Of a DNA stretch of 64,000 nt, positions 17,608 through 26,091 are shown in pieces. The notes below the pieces were generated by a model that was not told the DNA's origin, made no database searches, and saw only the letters and a list, made by a program, of their open reading frames with translations. Positions within the stretch are counted from its first letter, which is position 1; every line of letters begins with the position of its first letter. The position numbers and the translations under genes are program-made. Origin of the DNA: Synechococcus sp. CS-1330 (GTDB lineage Bacteria > Cyanobacteriota > Cyanobacteriia > PCC-6307 > Cyanobiaceae); assembly GCA_025128025.1 (NCBI GenBank), contig JAHLYR010000016.1, forward strand, positions 62,001 to 126,000, read 5' to 3'.

Positions 17608-18939
17608 ATGAGTCGCTCCCGGCGAGCGGCCCGCTGGTTGCAGCCAGGTCTGGTGGTGAAGCGCTGGGTCCTCACCTCCGGGTTGGGTTTATTGGTGGCC
17701 CTGCTCGGCGCGGCGGTGTGGGCCGATTTGCAGCCGATCTACTGGATGCTCTCCAGTATTCAATGGCTGCTGGCTCAGGTCACCGGGGTGTTGCCTCGCA
17801 AATTCACGGGCCCGTTGGTGCTGCTGGTTGGGGCTGTGCTGATCTGGCTGGGCCAAAGCCGCAGTTTCGGCTCCATTCAGCAGGCTTTGGCTCCTGAAAA
17901 AGACACATTGTTGGTGGATGCCCTGCTGGCTCAGCGGCGTCTCAACCGCGGTCCAAGCATCGTCGCCATTGGCGGCGGCACCGGTCTTTCCACCCTGCTC
18001 AGTGGACTAAAGCGCTACAGCAGCAATCTCACGGCCATCGTCACGGTTGCTGATGACGGCGGCAGCAGCGGGGTGCTGAGGCGCGAGCTGGGCGTGCAAC
18101 CACCCGGCGACATCCGCAACTGCCTGGCTGCCCTGGCTCGGGAGGAGCCCCTGCTGACCCGGTTGTTCCAATACCGCTTCAAGGCCGGTAGCGGCCTGGA
18201 GGGCCACAGCTTCGGCAATTTATTCCTTTCAGCCCTCACGGCGATCACTGGCAATCTGGAATCGGCGATCACCGCCAGCAGCCGGGTGTTGGCGGTGCAG
18301 GGGCAGGTGGTGCCCGCCACCAACGCCGACGTGCGTTTGTGGGCTGAGCTTGAGAACGGTGAACGGATCGAAGGCGAGTCGAAGATTGGCCACGCCTCCA
18401 GCCCAATCGTGCGGCTGGGCTGCACGCCTGAGCGTCCCCCGGCCCTACCCCGAGCCCTTGAAGCCATCGCCAATGCCGATCTGATTGTGTTGGGTCCGGG
18501 CAGCCTCTACACCTCGCTGCTGCCCAACCTGCTCGTACCCGAACTGGTGCAGGCCATCCGCCGCAGCAAGGCACCGCGCCTTTACATCTGCAACCTAATG
18601 ACCCAGCCGGGCGAAACCGATGGGCTCGATGTAGAGGGCCATTTGCGGGCCCTTGAGGCTCAATTGGCCAGCCTCGGGGTGGAGGAGCGACTCTTTACCG
18701 CTGTGCTGGCCCAGGAAGATCTGGGCGATTCCGCATTGATTGACCATTACCGGCATCAGGGCGCCGAGCCGGTGGCCTGTGATACGCGCCAACTGCGCCG
18801 CCAGGGCTACGAAGTGATGCTGGCACCGCTCCAAGGAGCTAGGCCTACGGCCACGTTGCGCCACGATCCCCGCAGCGTAGCCCTAGCGGTGATGCGGTTT
18901 TTCCGTAATCACCAGCGGCGCAGTGGCTCCGCTTCTTAG
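17608..18939 (+). CDS. YvcK/CofD-like protein (gluconeogenesis factor family)
   Basis: A 443-residue member of the CofD-like/YvcK family. Two N-terminal membrane segments (about residues 18-38 and 62-80) precede the soluble domain with [49 protein letters not shown] and [15 protein letters not shown]. In Bacillus YvcK binds UDP-GlcNAc and affects cell shape and carbon source use; a nucleotide-sugar sensing role at the membrane is inferred here. The ATG is preferred over a TTG 33 codons upstream, although that would also keep the membrane segments. It converges with ndhJ, overlapping it by four bases. Confidence 0.88.
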   Translation: MSRSRRAARWLQPGLVVKRWVLTSGLGLLVALLGAAVWADLQPIYWMLSSIQWLLAQVTGVLPRKFTGPLVLLVGAVLIWLGQSRSFGSIQQALAPEKDTLLVDALLAQRRLNRGPSIVAIGGGTGLSTLLSGLKRYSSNLTAIVTVADDGGSSGVLRRELGVQPPGDIRNCLAALAREEPLLTRLFQYRFKAGSGLEGHSFGNLFLSALTAITGNLESAITASSRVLAVQGQVVPATNADVRLWAELENGERIEGESKIGHASSPIVRLGCTPERPPALPRALEAIANADLIVLGPGSLYTSLLPNLLVPELVQAIRRSKAPRLYICNLMTQPGETDGLDVEGHLRALEAQLASLGVEERLFTAVLAQEDLGDSALIDHYRHQGAEPVACDTRQLRRQGYEVMLAPLQGARPTATLRHDPRSVALAVMRFFRNHQRRSGSAS

Positions 18940-19511
18940 TAGGCGTCCTGCATTTCGTAGAAATCGGGCTGCACGTAGTCCTTGCGCATCGGAAAGCCTT
19001 TCCAGTCTTCCGGCATCAACAGCCGCTTGGGATGGGGGTGGCCAGCAAACTGAATGCCATACATGTCGAAGGTTTCCCGCTCCTGCCAGTCGGCACCGCG
19101 GAACAGGCCATAGAGAGTGGGAATGGTGAGATCGCCGTCGCGCTCAAGAAACACCTTGATGCGCACTTCTTCAGGGGCTTCCCCTGGGGGCATCACTCCA
19201 GTAGTAGAGCGATCTGAAAGGGCTGCCAGCTTGACCAGGTTGTAGAAGCTCACCAACCGGCCACCGGCGCCTTCGTCGTAGCCCCCTTGGCATTGCAGGT
19301 AATCGAACCCTTGGCTTTTAAGGGCCGTAGCGATTACGGGCAAAAACACCGCTTCCACGCCGATCATTTCGATGCCGAGATGGTCGCTGCCAAGAGCAAC
19401 ATGATCGAACCCCTGGCTGCAAAGCCAGCTGCCAACCGCGCCTGGAGCTGGGGTTTCAATCGCCGTGCTGCTGGCGTCGTCGCCGGCGTTGGTTTGGATT
19501 GGGTCAGGCAT
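18936..19511 (-). CDS. ndhJ: NAD(P)H-quinone oxidoreductase subunit J
   Basis: A 191-residue subunit of the thylakoid NDH-1 complex, which carries out cyclic electron flow, respiration and CO2 uptake. It contains the 30-kDa subunit core [39 protein letters not shown] split across the window's codons, and the closing [16 protein letters not shown]. The ATG is chosen to give the usual cyanobacterial length; the open frame continues 57 codons upstream into ndhK. It is the last of ndhC-ndhK-ndhJ, 20 bases after ndhK. Confidence 0.95.
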   Translation of the reverse strand: MPDPIQTNAGDDASSTAIETPAPGAVGSWLCSQGFDHVALGSDHLGIEMIGVEAVFLPVIATALKSQGFDYLQCQGGYDEGAGGRLVSFYNLVKLAALSDRSTTGVMPPGEAPEEVRIKVFLERDGDLTIPTLYGLFRGADWQERETFDMYGIQFAGHPHPKRLLMPEDWKGFPMRKDYVQPDFYEMQDAY

Positions 19512-19531
19512 AGCGGGCGTGGAGGTGGTGC

Positions 19532-20254
19532 TCAGGCTTCGACTGGAGCAGGAATGGCCGCAGCTGGTGCGGGCATGGGAAGGGAGCTGGCGGCGGCTAG
19601 GGCCTGCCTTTGGGTTTCGGCCGCTAGGTATTGGCCATTCACGATCGGAGCCACCGCTTTCATCTGGTGGGAGACCGTGCAATAGCGGTGCGATTGCTGC
19701 AGATTGCCGCGCTCGACCAAGGCTTCGTTGCCCACCTTTTTACGCAGCTTTATCACCGCATCAAAGATTGCTTCCGGGCGAGGAGGGCAGCCGGGCAGGT
19801 AGAGATCTACAGGGATCAACTTGTCCACGCCCCGCACGGCGGTGGTGGAATCGGCGGAAAACATGCCGCCGGTGATGGTGCAAGCGCCCATGGCGATCAC
19901 ATATTTCGGCTCCGGCATCTGCTCATAGAGACGCACGAGGGCAGGTGCCATTTTCATGGTCACCGTGCCGGCCACAATCAGCAGGTCTGCCTGGCGTGGA
20001 CTGGAGCGGGGCACTAGACCAAAGCGGTCGAAATCGAAGCGGGAGCCAATCAGGGCAGCAAATTCGATGAAGCAGCAAGCCGTGCCGTAAAGCAGGGGCC
20101 AGAGACTCGAGAGGCGCGCCCAGTTGTGAATGTCATCCAGGGTGGTGAGGATGACATTTTCTGAAAGATCCGAGGTGATCGTTGGCGTGCCAACTGGGTT
20201 GCAGCTAGCCGCCCGCAGATCCTTTAAAGCTTCTATTGAGGGTGTGTTGGTCAT
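19532..20254 (-). CDS. ndhK: NAD(P)H-quinone oxidoreductase subunit K
   Basis: A 240-residue subunit that binds iron-sulfur cluster N2, the last electron carrier before plastoquinone. Cluster ligands are visible in [21 protein letters not shown] and LPGCPPRPE. The C-terminus is Ala/Pro-rich and variable, as in other picocyanobacteria. The ATG is placed seven residues inside the longest frame, four bases after the ndhC stop. The middle gene of the conserved ndhCKJ cluster. Confidence 0.96.
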   Translation of the reverse strand: MTNTPSIEALKDLRAASCNPVGTPTITSDLSENVILTTLDDIHNWARLSSLWPLLYGTACCFIEFAALIGSRFDFDRFGLVPRSSPRQADLLIVAGTVTMKMAPALVRLYEQMPEPKYVIAMGACTITGGMFSADSTTAVRGVDKLIPVDLYLPGCPPRPEAIFDAVIKLRKKVGNEALVERGNLQQSHRYCTVSHQMKAVAPIVNGQYLAAETQRQALAAASSLPMPAPAAAIPAPVEA

Positions 20255-20258
20255 GGGT

Positions 20259-20630
20259 TCAGCTCCACTCAAGGGCGCCTTTGCGCCAGGCGTAGGCGAG
20301 GGCCACTACCAGGATGGCGATGAAGATAAGGGCTTCGATAAAGGCAAGCAGGCCAAGGCGGTGGAAGGCCACGGCCCATGGGTAGAGAAAAACGGTCTCC
20401 ACGTCAAAGATGACGAAGACCAAGGCAAACATGTAGTAGCGGATATTGAATTGAATCCAGGCTCCGCCAATCGGCTCCATGCCCGATTCGTAGGTGAGCT
20501 CGCGCTCGCCTTTGCGGCTCTGGGGTGACAGCAGTTTGTTGGCCAGCAACGCCAGCACTGGCACCGCCGCCGAAATCAGCAGGAAGCCAACAAAAGCGTC
20601 GTAGCCGGAGAGCACGAACATTCGAGCCAT
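20259..20630 (-). CDS. ndhC: NAD(P)H-quinone oxidoreductase subunit 3
   Basis: A 123-residue membrane subunit with three transmembrane helices (about residues 8-28, 66-86 and 92-114) and the conserved [10 protein letters not shown] loop near the quinone site, plus [22 protein letters not shown]. The family protein usually starts MFVLSG, which here would be the internal ATG at 20621; the upstream ATG adds three residues and has the better-spaced AGG. First gene of the ndhCKJ operon and divergent from rubA across about 80 bases. Confidence 0.95.
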   Translation of the reverse strand: MARMFVLSGYDAFVGFLLISAAVPVLALLANKLLSPQSRKGERELTYESGMEPIGGAWIQFNIRYYMFALVFVIFDVETVFLYPWAVAFHRLGLLAFIEALIFIAILVVALAYAWRKGALEWS

Positions 20631-20713
20631 ACCAACCTGACGGTCAGTCTGGCATCTGTGCCCGGGCCCTGGAGTGGCACCGATAAAGTGACTGCACCAC
20701 CTGAGGCCCAGGG

Positions 20714-21169
20714 ATGAGTTCTGATCAAGTGCCTGGGCCCCAGCCCGAAGCCAGCGAACCCAGCGAGGTCATTGAGGCCGAGCCAGGCCCCCAAGCGCAA
20801 GAGGCGCTGTCAGTTGATCCATCAGTTGATCCGTCAGTTGATCCAGGGGAGGATCCAGATACGCACCGCTTTGAATGCCGCAGCTGCGGTTTCGTCTACG
20901 ACCCGGCTGAGGGGGTGCGCAAGCTGGCCATCGCCCCCGGCACGCCCTTTACCCAGCTAGATCCGATCGGCTTCCGCTGCCCCGTCTGCCGCAGTCGGGT
21001 GGGGGCCTTTAAGGACATCGGGCCCCGCAACAAGCCCAGCGGCTTCGAAGAAAACCTCAACTTCGGGTTGGGCGTCAACAGGCTCACCCCAGGCCAGAAG
21101 AATGTGTTGATCTTCGGGGGCTTCGCTTTGGCTTTTGCCTTCTTCCTCTCCCTTTACTCACTGCGCTGA
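20714..21169 (+). CDS. rubA: Membrane-anchored rubredoxin (RubA)
   Basis: A 151-residue protein with a one-iron rubredoxin domain, [10 protein letters not shown] and [11 protein letters not shown] supplying the four cysteines, and a C-terminal transmembrane helix ([20 protein letters not shown]). RubA is needed for photosystem assembly in cyanobacteria and algae and sits in front of ycf48 and psbEFLJ, as here. The N-terminal 55 residues are an acidic, low-complexity linker with three SVDP repeats encoded by a 12-base tandem repeat. Its stop overlaps the ycf48 start by one base. Confidence 0.95.
   Translation: MSSDQVPGPQPEASEPSEVIEAEPGPQAQEALSVDPSVDPSVDPGEDPDTHRFECRSCGFVYDPAEGVRKLAIAPGTPFTQLDPIGFRCPVCRSRVGAFKDIGPRNKPSGFEENLNFGLGVNRLTPGQKNVLIFGGFALAFAFFLSLYSLR
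20810..20845 (+). repeat. Three tandem 12-bp repeats inside rubA
   Basis: Three near-perfect copies of TCAGTTGATCCR lie head to tail and encode SVDP three times in the disordered N-terminal linker of rubredoxin. The in-frame 12-base unit allows copy-number change without a frameshift. Confidence 0.9.
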
Positions 21170-22191
21170 TGACCAGTCTTCCCTTGTCCCGCCTGCTACA
21201 GGCCCTAATGCGGCCCCTTGTGAGCTTGCTGCTCATTGCTGGGCTGGGCTTTGGCCTGTCTGGTTGTGTCACCACCGGGTTGCCTGTGGCAGCCGCAAGC
21301 CCCTGGCAAGCAGTGCCTTTGGCCACCAAGGCCAATCCCCTGGATGTGGCCTTCACCGATGACCGCCACGGCTTCCTGGTGGGTAGCAACAGGCTGATCC
21401 TCGAAACCAACGACGGCGGTGCCAGCTGGGCTGAGCGGGCCCTCGATCTGCCGGAGGAGGAAAACTTCCGTTTGATCAGCCTTGATTTCCGTGGCGATGA
21501 GGGCTGGATTGCCGGCCAGCCTGGTTTGCTGCTCCACACCACGGACGGTGGCCAAAACTGGAGCCGTCTTTTCCTGGATACCAAGCTGCCAGGCGAGCCG
21601 TACCTGATCACGGCTCTGGGGCCAAATCAGGCCGAGCTGGCCACCAATGTGGGAGCTATCTATCAAACAAGCGATGGCGGCACCAATTGGCAAGCCGATG
21701 TGGATGACGCTGCTGGGGCTGTGCGGGAGCTGCGCCGCTTTAACGATGGTCGCTATGTAAGCGTCAGCGGACTGGGCAACTTCTTCTCCACTTGGAAGCC
21801 AGGGGATGGCACCTGGCAGCCCCACCAACGGATGAGCAGTCAGCGGCTCCAGTCGATGGGCTTCCAGCCCGACGGCTCCCTCTGGATGTTGGCCCGGGGA
21901 GCTCAGATCCGCTTCAACCCAGATGCCAGCAACGTTGAGGAGTGGGGCAAGGCGGTGGTGCCGATCACGAATGGCTTCGGTTATCTCGACATGGCCTGGG
22001 CTCCTGATGGCTCGATCTGGACCGGCGGCGGCAGCGGCACCTTGTTGATCTCCAGCGATGGTGGCAAAAGTTGGCAGAAAGATCCGGTGGGCGCCCAGCA
22101 GCCCTCCAACTTCACCCGCATCAGCTTTAAGTCAGATGGCAAGGGCTTTGTGCTCGGTGAACGGGGATCCCTGCTGCGCTGGGTGGGCTGA
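21169..22191 (+). CDS. ycf48: Photosystem II assembly factor Ycf48/HCF136
   Basis: A 340-residue seven-bladed beta-propeller lipoprotein of the thylakoid lumen that binds the D1 precursor during photosystem II assembly. The N-terminal signal ends at a lipobox, LSGC (about residues 33-36). BNR-like repeats recur as DGGASW, DGGQNW, DGGTNW and DGGKSW, one per blade. It starts within the rubA stop codon (TGATG), so the two are coupled, and it precedes psbE by 110 bases in the usual order. Confidence 0.96.
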   Translation: MTSLPLSRLLQALMRPLVSLLLIAGLGFGLSGCVTTGLPVAAASPWQAVPLATKANPLDVAFTDDRHGFLVGSNRLILETNDGGASWAERALDLPEEENFRLISLDFRGDEGWIAGQPGLLLHTTDGGQNWSRLFLDTKLPGEPYLITALGPNQAELATNVGAIYQTSDGGTNWQADVDDAAGAVRELRRFNDGRYVSVSGLGNFFSTWKPGDGTWQPHQRMSSQRLQSMGFQPDGSLWMLARGAQIRFNPDASNVEEWGKAVVPITNGFGYLDMAWAPDGSIWTGGGSGTLLISSDGGKSWQKDPVGAQQPSNFTRISFKSDGKGFVLGERGSLLRWVG

Positions 22192-22235
22192 TCCCACCCC
22201 GTCCAGCTGCTGCTGCCGCCAACTTCTGTAACCAA

Positions 22236-22252
22236 GGGGCCGTTCCGGCCCC
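22236..22252 (+). other. GC-rich hairpin between ycf48 and psbE
   Basis: GGGGCCG and CGGCCCC form a perfect 7-bp stem with a TTC loop, 45 bases after the ycf48 stop. There is no T-run after it, so it is not a classical terminator; it may attenuate read-through or protect mRNA ends between the assembly genes and the highly expressed psbEFLJ genes. Confidence 0.4.
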
Positions 22253-22272
22253 GGCCTCCCCCGGCTCACCCT

Positions 22273-22278
22273 TAAGAT
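22273..22278 (+). promoter_or_regulatory. Candidate -10 element upstream of psbE
   Basis: TAAGAT, fitting the cyanobacterial TANNNT -10 pattern, lies 23 bases before the psbE ATG. No convincing -35 box is visible. A separate psbE promoter is expected because psbEFLJ is far more abundant than rubA-ycf48 products. Confidence 0.3.
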
Positions 22279-22301
22279 CAATGAGCTGAACGCTTGTCGC
22301 T

Positions 22302-22550
22302 ATGGCTGCCGGCTCAACTGGAGAACGCCCGTTCTTCGAGATCATTACGAGCATTCGTTACTGGGTAATCCACGCGGTTACCCTGCCAGCCATCTTTTTG
22401 GCCGGTTTCATGTTCGTGTCTACGGGCTTGGCCTATGACGCCTTTGGAACCCCTCGCCCTGACGCCTATTTTCAGGCTCAGGAGAGCAAGGCTCCAGTGG
22501 TGAGTCGGCGTTACGAGGGCAAGAGTCAACTTGACCAGCGCTTGCAATAA
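22302..22550 (+). CDS. psbE: Cytochrome b559 subunit alpha
   Basis: An 82-residue photosystem II subunit with one membrane helix. The heme-ligating histidine is in [18 protein letters not shown], followed by the conserved [16 protein letters not shown] lumenal segment. With PsbF it binds the cytochrome b559 heme and is essential for photosystem II assembly. First gene of psbE-psbF-psbL-psbJ, separated from psbF by three bases. Confidence 0.98.
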   Translation: MAAGSTGERPFFEIITSIRYWVIHAVTLPAIFLAGFMFVSTGLAYDAFGTPRPDAYFQAQESKAPVVSRRYEGKSQLDQRLQ

Positions 22551-22553
22551 GCC

Positions 22554-22691
22554 ATGACCCAAGCACCTGTTTCCACCACCCCCCGCAACTATCCGATCTT
22601 CACAGTTCGGTGGCTGTCGGTGCATGCCCTCGGCGTTCCCACGGTCTTTTTCCTGGGATGTCTTGCGGCTATGCAATTTGTTCGCCGCTGA
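22554..22691 (+). CDS. psbF: Cytochrome b559 subunit beta
   Basis: A 45-residue single-helix subunit that contributes the second heme histidine in [17 protein letters not shown]; it closes with AAMQFVRR as in all PsbF. Three bases after psbE and 21 before psbL. Confidence 0.97.
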   Translation: MTQAPVSTTPRNYPIFTVRWLSVHALGVPTVFFLGCLAAMQFVRR

Positions 22692-22712
22692 GTCGGTAAT
22701 TGCTCGTCAGCC

Positions 22713-22832
22713 ATGCAACGCTCTCCCAATCCCAATAATTTGCCGGTTGAACTAAACCGCACCAGCTTGTTTCTGGGCCTGTTGTTCGTTTTCACGATCG
22801 GCATCCTTTTTTCAAGCTATTTCTTTAACTGA
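22713..22832 (+). CDS. psbL: Photosystem II reaction center protein L
   Basis: A 39-residue single-helix protein, [16 protein letters not shown] followed by [15 protein letters not shown], the standard PsbL sequence. It lies at the monomer interface of photosystem II and affects the quinone acceptor side. Third gene of psbEFLJ. Confidence 0.97.
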   Translation: MQRSPNPNNLPVELNRTSLFLGLLFVFTIGILFSSYFFN

Positions 22833-22862
22833 CCCCTCTTCACGTAACCCGGAGAGCTCCCG

Positions 22863-23063
22863 ATGAGCGGCAAGAAGTCCAATCTGCCTGATGGCCGGAT
22901 TCCAGATCGTCTGCCAGATGGTCGTCCTGCAGTTGCTTGGCGCTCTCGCTGGACCGAAGGGGTTTTGCCCCTGTGGCTGGTCGCAACAGCCGGCGGTATG
23001 GCAGTTATTTTTGTGGTTGGTCTGTTTTTCTACGGCTCCTACGTGGGCGTTGGTTCCGCCTGA
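22863..23063 (+). CDS. psbJ: Photosystem II reaction center protein J
   Basis: A 66-residue subunit with the PsbJ helix [19 protein letters not shown] and the ending [12 protein letters not shown]. The N-terminal 25 residues are longer than in plants, as usual in cyanobacteria. A GGAGAG ribosome-binding site sits just ahead of the ATG. It is the last gene of the operon and is followed by a strong hairpin terminator. Confidence 0.96.
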   Translation: MSGKKSNLPDGRIPDRLPDGRPAVAWRSRWTEGVLPLWLVATAGGMAVIFVVGLFFYGSYVGVGSA

Positions 23064-23091
23064 GTTGGCTGCCGATCTGACTCGTGATTCC

Positions 23092-23131
23092 CTGCAGAAT
23101 TGCCGTTTTCGGCAGATCTGTAGGGTTTTTT
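23092..23131 (+). terminator. Rho-independent terminator of psbEFLJ
   Basis: An outer stem CTGCAGA/TCTGTAG (7 bp with one G-U) and an inner stem GCCG/CGGC around a TTTT loop are followed by GG and a run of six T. It ends the photosystem operon 15 bases before the next gene starts. Confidence 0.85.
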
Positions 23132-23145
23132 GATGGGTTGTTTTG

Positions 23146-23802
23146 GTGAAAAAACGAACCCTGCTCAACAACCGACTGCTAGCCAGCCTTGCCGGTGCTG
23201 CGCTCAATTGCTACGGGGAGCTGTTTGTGCGTACCTCGCGGATCCGCATTCAGGCCCATCCCGACACCTATCGGTTGGTTCAGGAACAGGGGGCCGCAGT
23301 GATTTACGCCCTCTGGCATCGCCACGCTTTTTTTATACCCCTATTGCGTCGCTTTGATCGGCGCCGGGTGGCAGTGCTGCTTAGTAGCCACCGGGATGCC
23401 CAGATCGTTGCCGTGGCAGTGCGCTTACGCGGTTTGGAGGTGGTGGAGGGTTCCTCCACCCGGGGTGGCCTGCAGGCCTATCACTTCCTGCGCCGCGCTC
23501 TGCAGCAATGCCAGCCTGTTTGCATCACTCCAGATGGGCCTAAGGGCCCGGCTGAGTTGGTCAAAAGTGGGGTGATTCATCTTGCCCAGCAATCGGGCTG
23601 CCCGATTGTGCCGGTTTCTGTTTCCTGCTCCCGCAGCTATCGCTTGCGCTCCTGGGACAGGTCGGTGTTGCCCTTGCCCCTGTCGCGAGTGGTAGTGCAG
23701 CTGGGCGAGCCGCTGTGGCTACATAACAGCTTGGTGGATAGCCAGGAGCTGCTGGCGGAGAGATTGCGTCAGGTGGCCAGCCTGGCTGGTGAGTGCCCGT
23801 GA
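23146..23802 (+). CDS. DUF374-type lysophospholipid acyltransferase
   Basis: A 218-residue protein of the LPLAT/DUF374 family. It has WHRHAFFIPLL, SSHRDAQIVAVAVRLRG, EGSSTRGG and the DGPKGPAELVKSGVIHLA block typical of this family. It starts the lipid A/Kdo cluster and overlaps waaA, so it probably adds an acyl chain to lipid A or another envelope lipid, although classical LpxL/LpxM similarity is low. The GTG start follows an in-frame TTG by one codon; either could be used. It lies just after the psbEFLJ terminator. Confidence 0.78.
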   Translation: MKKRTLLNNRLLASLAGAALNCYGELFVRTSRIRIQAHPDTYRLVQEQGAAVIYALWHRHAFFIPLLRRFDRRRVAVLLSSHRDAQIVAVAVRLRGLEVVEGSSTRGGLQAYHFLRRALQQCQPVCITPDGPKGPAELVKSGVIHLAQQSGCPIVPVSVSCSRSYRLRSWDRSVLPLPLSRVVVQLGEPLWLHNSLVDSQELLAERLRQVASLAGECP

Positions 23803-25067
23803 AGCGGGGTCAGGCCTGGTTGCTGCTGGGGTTCTATCGACTGCTCTCCCTTGGCCTGACCCCGCTCTGGCTGATCTTGTTGCTGGTGCGCCTGGCCCAG
23901 GCCAAGGAGGATCCCCGCCGGCTGGGGGAGCGCCTGGGCTGGCCCAGCCGCCGCCGCCCAGCTGGGCCGCTGCTGTGGTTCCATGCCGCCAGTGTGGGCG
24001 AACTCAACAGCCTGCTGCCCGTGTTGCGAGCGCTGGGCCAGGGCGCTGGAGCGCCAGTGCTGCTGGTGACAACGGTGACACGCACCTCCGCCGCCCTGGC
24101 TGGCCGGGTATTGCCGCCTGCTGCGATTCACCAATACGTGCCGATAGATCATTGGCTCGCCCTGTTGCCCTTTCGCTGCTACTGGCGGCCCTGCCTGGGG
24201 GTATTGGCGGAGGCGGAGCTCTGGCCTGAGCTGGTGCAGGCGATGCCCCATCTGCATTTGATCAATGCCCGCATGAGCCAACGCTCCTACCTGCGGCATC
24301 GGCGGCTACCTATTTATGCCGGCTGGTTGCTGGCGCGGCTGGAGCTGTGCCTGGCCCAGTCCCAGGCCGATGCCGAGCGCTTTCGGCGTCTGGGGGCCCG
24401 CGATGTGCGCGTCTTGGGCTCCACCAAGCTCGATGCCGATCCGCCGCCGGTCAATAGCGTTCACCTAGAGGTGGTGCAGCAGGTGTTTGCCGGTAGGTCG
24501 GTGCTACTGCTGGCCAGCAGCCATGCCGGTGAGGAGCGGCAATGGCTTGAAGCCTGGGCGGAAAACAAGCTGACGCAGCGCCCATTTGGACTGCTGTTGG
24601 CACCGCGCCATCCCCAGCGGGCCCAGGAGGTGCTTGCTCAGGCGCGGCAGCTGGGTCTGTCGCCGGCGCTCTGGAGTGACCTGGCTGGCGGGGGCTTGGC
24701 TCCTAACCCCGATGTGCTGGTGGCTGATGTAATTGGCGAGATGGGCACCTGGATCAGCGCAGCGGCCGTGGTGGTGATGGGGGGTAGTTTTTATCCGCAG
24801 GGTCGGGCCCTTGGTGGCCAGAACCCCCTGGAGCCCGTGGCCCTGGGGCGTCCCGTGCTCTGCGGCCCCGATATGGCCAACTTTTCTGACCTTCTGGAGC
24901 CGTTGCTGGCGGCTGGCTGCCTCCAGCAGTGCGCCGATGTGGCAGCAACCCTGGCGGCAGCCCTGCCCCTGCTGGTTCAGCCATTGCCGCAGGGGCATGG
25001 GGAGGGCCTGCGCTTGCGCGGCCCCTCCCAGCTGCTTGCTTCACTGCTGCTGAAGCAGTGTCGCTGA
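23793..25067 (+). CDS. waaA: 3-deoxy-D-manno-octulosonic acid (Kdo) transferase
   Basis: A 424-residue GT30 glycosyltransferase with one N-terminal membrane anchor (about residues 8-30). Signature stretches are LWFHAASVGELNSLLPVL, the catalytic-region EAELWPELVQ, NARMSQRS, and the GGSFYPQGRALGGQNPLEP motif of the C-terminal Rossmann domain. It attaches Kdo to lipid A precursor. It overlaps the acyltransferase gene by 10 bases and sits five bases before lpxK. Its presence argues that this strain, unlike several marine picocyanobacteria reported to lack Kdo, makes a Kdo-bearing core. Confidence 0.92.
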   Translation: MPVKRGQAWLLLGFYRLLSLGLTPLWLILLLVRLAQAKEDPRRLGERLGWPSRRRPAGPLLWFHAASVGELNSLLPVLRALGQGAGAPVLLVTTVTRTSAALAGRVLPPAAIHQYVPIDHWLALLPFRCYWRPCLGVLAEAELWPELVQAMPHLHLINARMSQRSYLRHRRLPIYAGWLLARLELCLAQSQADAERFRRLGARDVRVLGSTKLDADPPPVNSVHLEVVQQVFAGRSVLLLASSHAGEERQWLEAWAENKLTQRPFGLLLAPRHPQRAQEVLAQARQLGLSPALWSDLAGGGLAPNPDVLVADVIGEMGTWISAAAVVVMGGSFYPQGRALGGQNPLEPVALGRPVLCGPDMANFSDLLEPLLAAGCLQQCADVAATLAAALPLLVQPLPQGHGEGLRLRGPSQLLASLLLKQCR

Positions 25068-25071
25068 TTCG

Positions 25072-26091
25072 ATGCCATTAACTACGCCGCGTTTTTGGTA
25101 TCAGCGCCGCCGTGGCTGGCAGGCCTGGCTGCTCTGGCCACTGGGCTGGCTTTATGGCTGCGCTGTGACTTTGCACCGGCGCAGTACCCGCCGCTGGCGT
25201 TGTTCTGTGCCGGTGCTCTCGATCGGCAACCTCACCCTGGGGGGCACGGGCAAGACCCCCCTGGGGATTGCCTTGGCCCAGGGCCTTGAGGAGCGCGGCT
25301 GGCGGGTGGCGGTGCTGCTGCGGGGCTACGGAACCCGGCGCCGAAACTCGTGCCCGGTTTCTGCGACCAGCTCCTGCACGGAGGTTGGGGATGAGGCCCT
25401 GGAGTACGCCCAAAGCCTCGGAGAGGGTGTGGCGTGGGTGGGCTCGAACCGCTGCCAGAGCGCGGCCTTGGCGGTGGCGGCTGGGGCCACTGTGATCTTG
25501 CTGGACGATGGTTTGCAGCACTGGCGTTTGGGCCGTGATTTGGACCTGTCCCTGCTGGATCGAAAGCACGGACTGGGCAACCGTCTGGTGTTTCCGGCGG
25601 GCCCGCTACGCGAGCCCCTGGATCAATTGGCCCGGGCCGATGGGCTGGTGTTCACCGGTGCAGAGCCTGTTGAGCCGTTGCCGCCTATGCCCTTGGGTTG
25701 GCCGAGCCACAAGCCACGGTTTGATGTGCGCTTCTGTTTGCTGCCGCCACCCCAGCTCCAGCAGGAGCGTCTGGTGGCCTTCTGCGGTATTGGCTTGCCG
25801 GAGAAGTTTTTTTCAGGTCTGCGGGCCTGCGGACTCGAGCTGGTGGCAACGGAATCCTTCCCGGATCACCACGTTTATGCTGAATCAGACCTGAAGCGTT
25901 TGTTGGATTTGGCCCACGCCAATGGCGCACGGTTGGTCACCACCGTCAAGGACGGCCAACGCCTGCCCCACCGTTTTCGCCAGGCGGTGAGCTTGGTGCC
26001 GCTTCAGGTGGATAGTGCCAGTCTGGCTCCCTTACTGAATTGGCTGGATCAGCGTCTTTGTGCTCTGTCGAATGTTCGGTTCCATGGTTGA
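25072..26091 (+). CDS. lpxK: Tetraacyldisaccharide 4'-kinase
   Basis: A 339-residue membrane-associated kinase that phosphorylates the 4' position of the lipid A disaccharide. The N-terminal hydrophobic stretch is followed by VLSIGNLTLGGTGKTP, the LpxK P-loop, then LLRGYG, VGDEALEYA, LLDDGLQHW and FPAGPLREPL. It overlaps lpxB by eight bases in the order waaA-lpxK-lpxB. Length fits the family. Confidence 0.93.
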   Translation: MPLTTPRFWYQRRRGWQAWLLWPLGWLYGCAVTLHRRSTRRWRCSVPVLSIGNLTLGGTGKTPLGIALAQGLEERGWRVAVLLRGYGTRRRNSCPVSATSSCTEVGDEALEYAQSLGEGVAWVGSNRCQSAALAVAAGATVILLDDGLQHWRLGRDLDLSLLDRKHGLGNRLVFPAGPLREPLDQLARADGLVFTGAEPVEPLPPMPLGWPSHKPRFDVRFCLLPPPQLQQERLVAFCGIGLPEKFFSGLRACGLELVATESFPDHHVYAESDLKRLLDLAHANGARLVTTVKDGQRLPHRFRQAVSLVPLQVDSASLAPLLNWLDQRLCALSNVRFHG

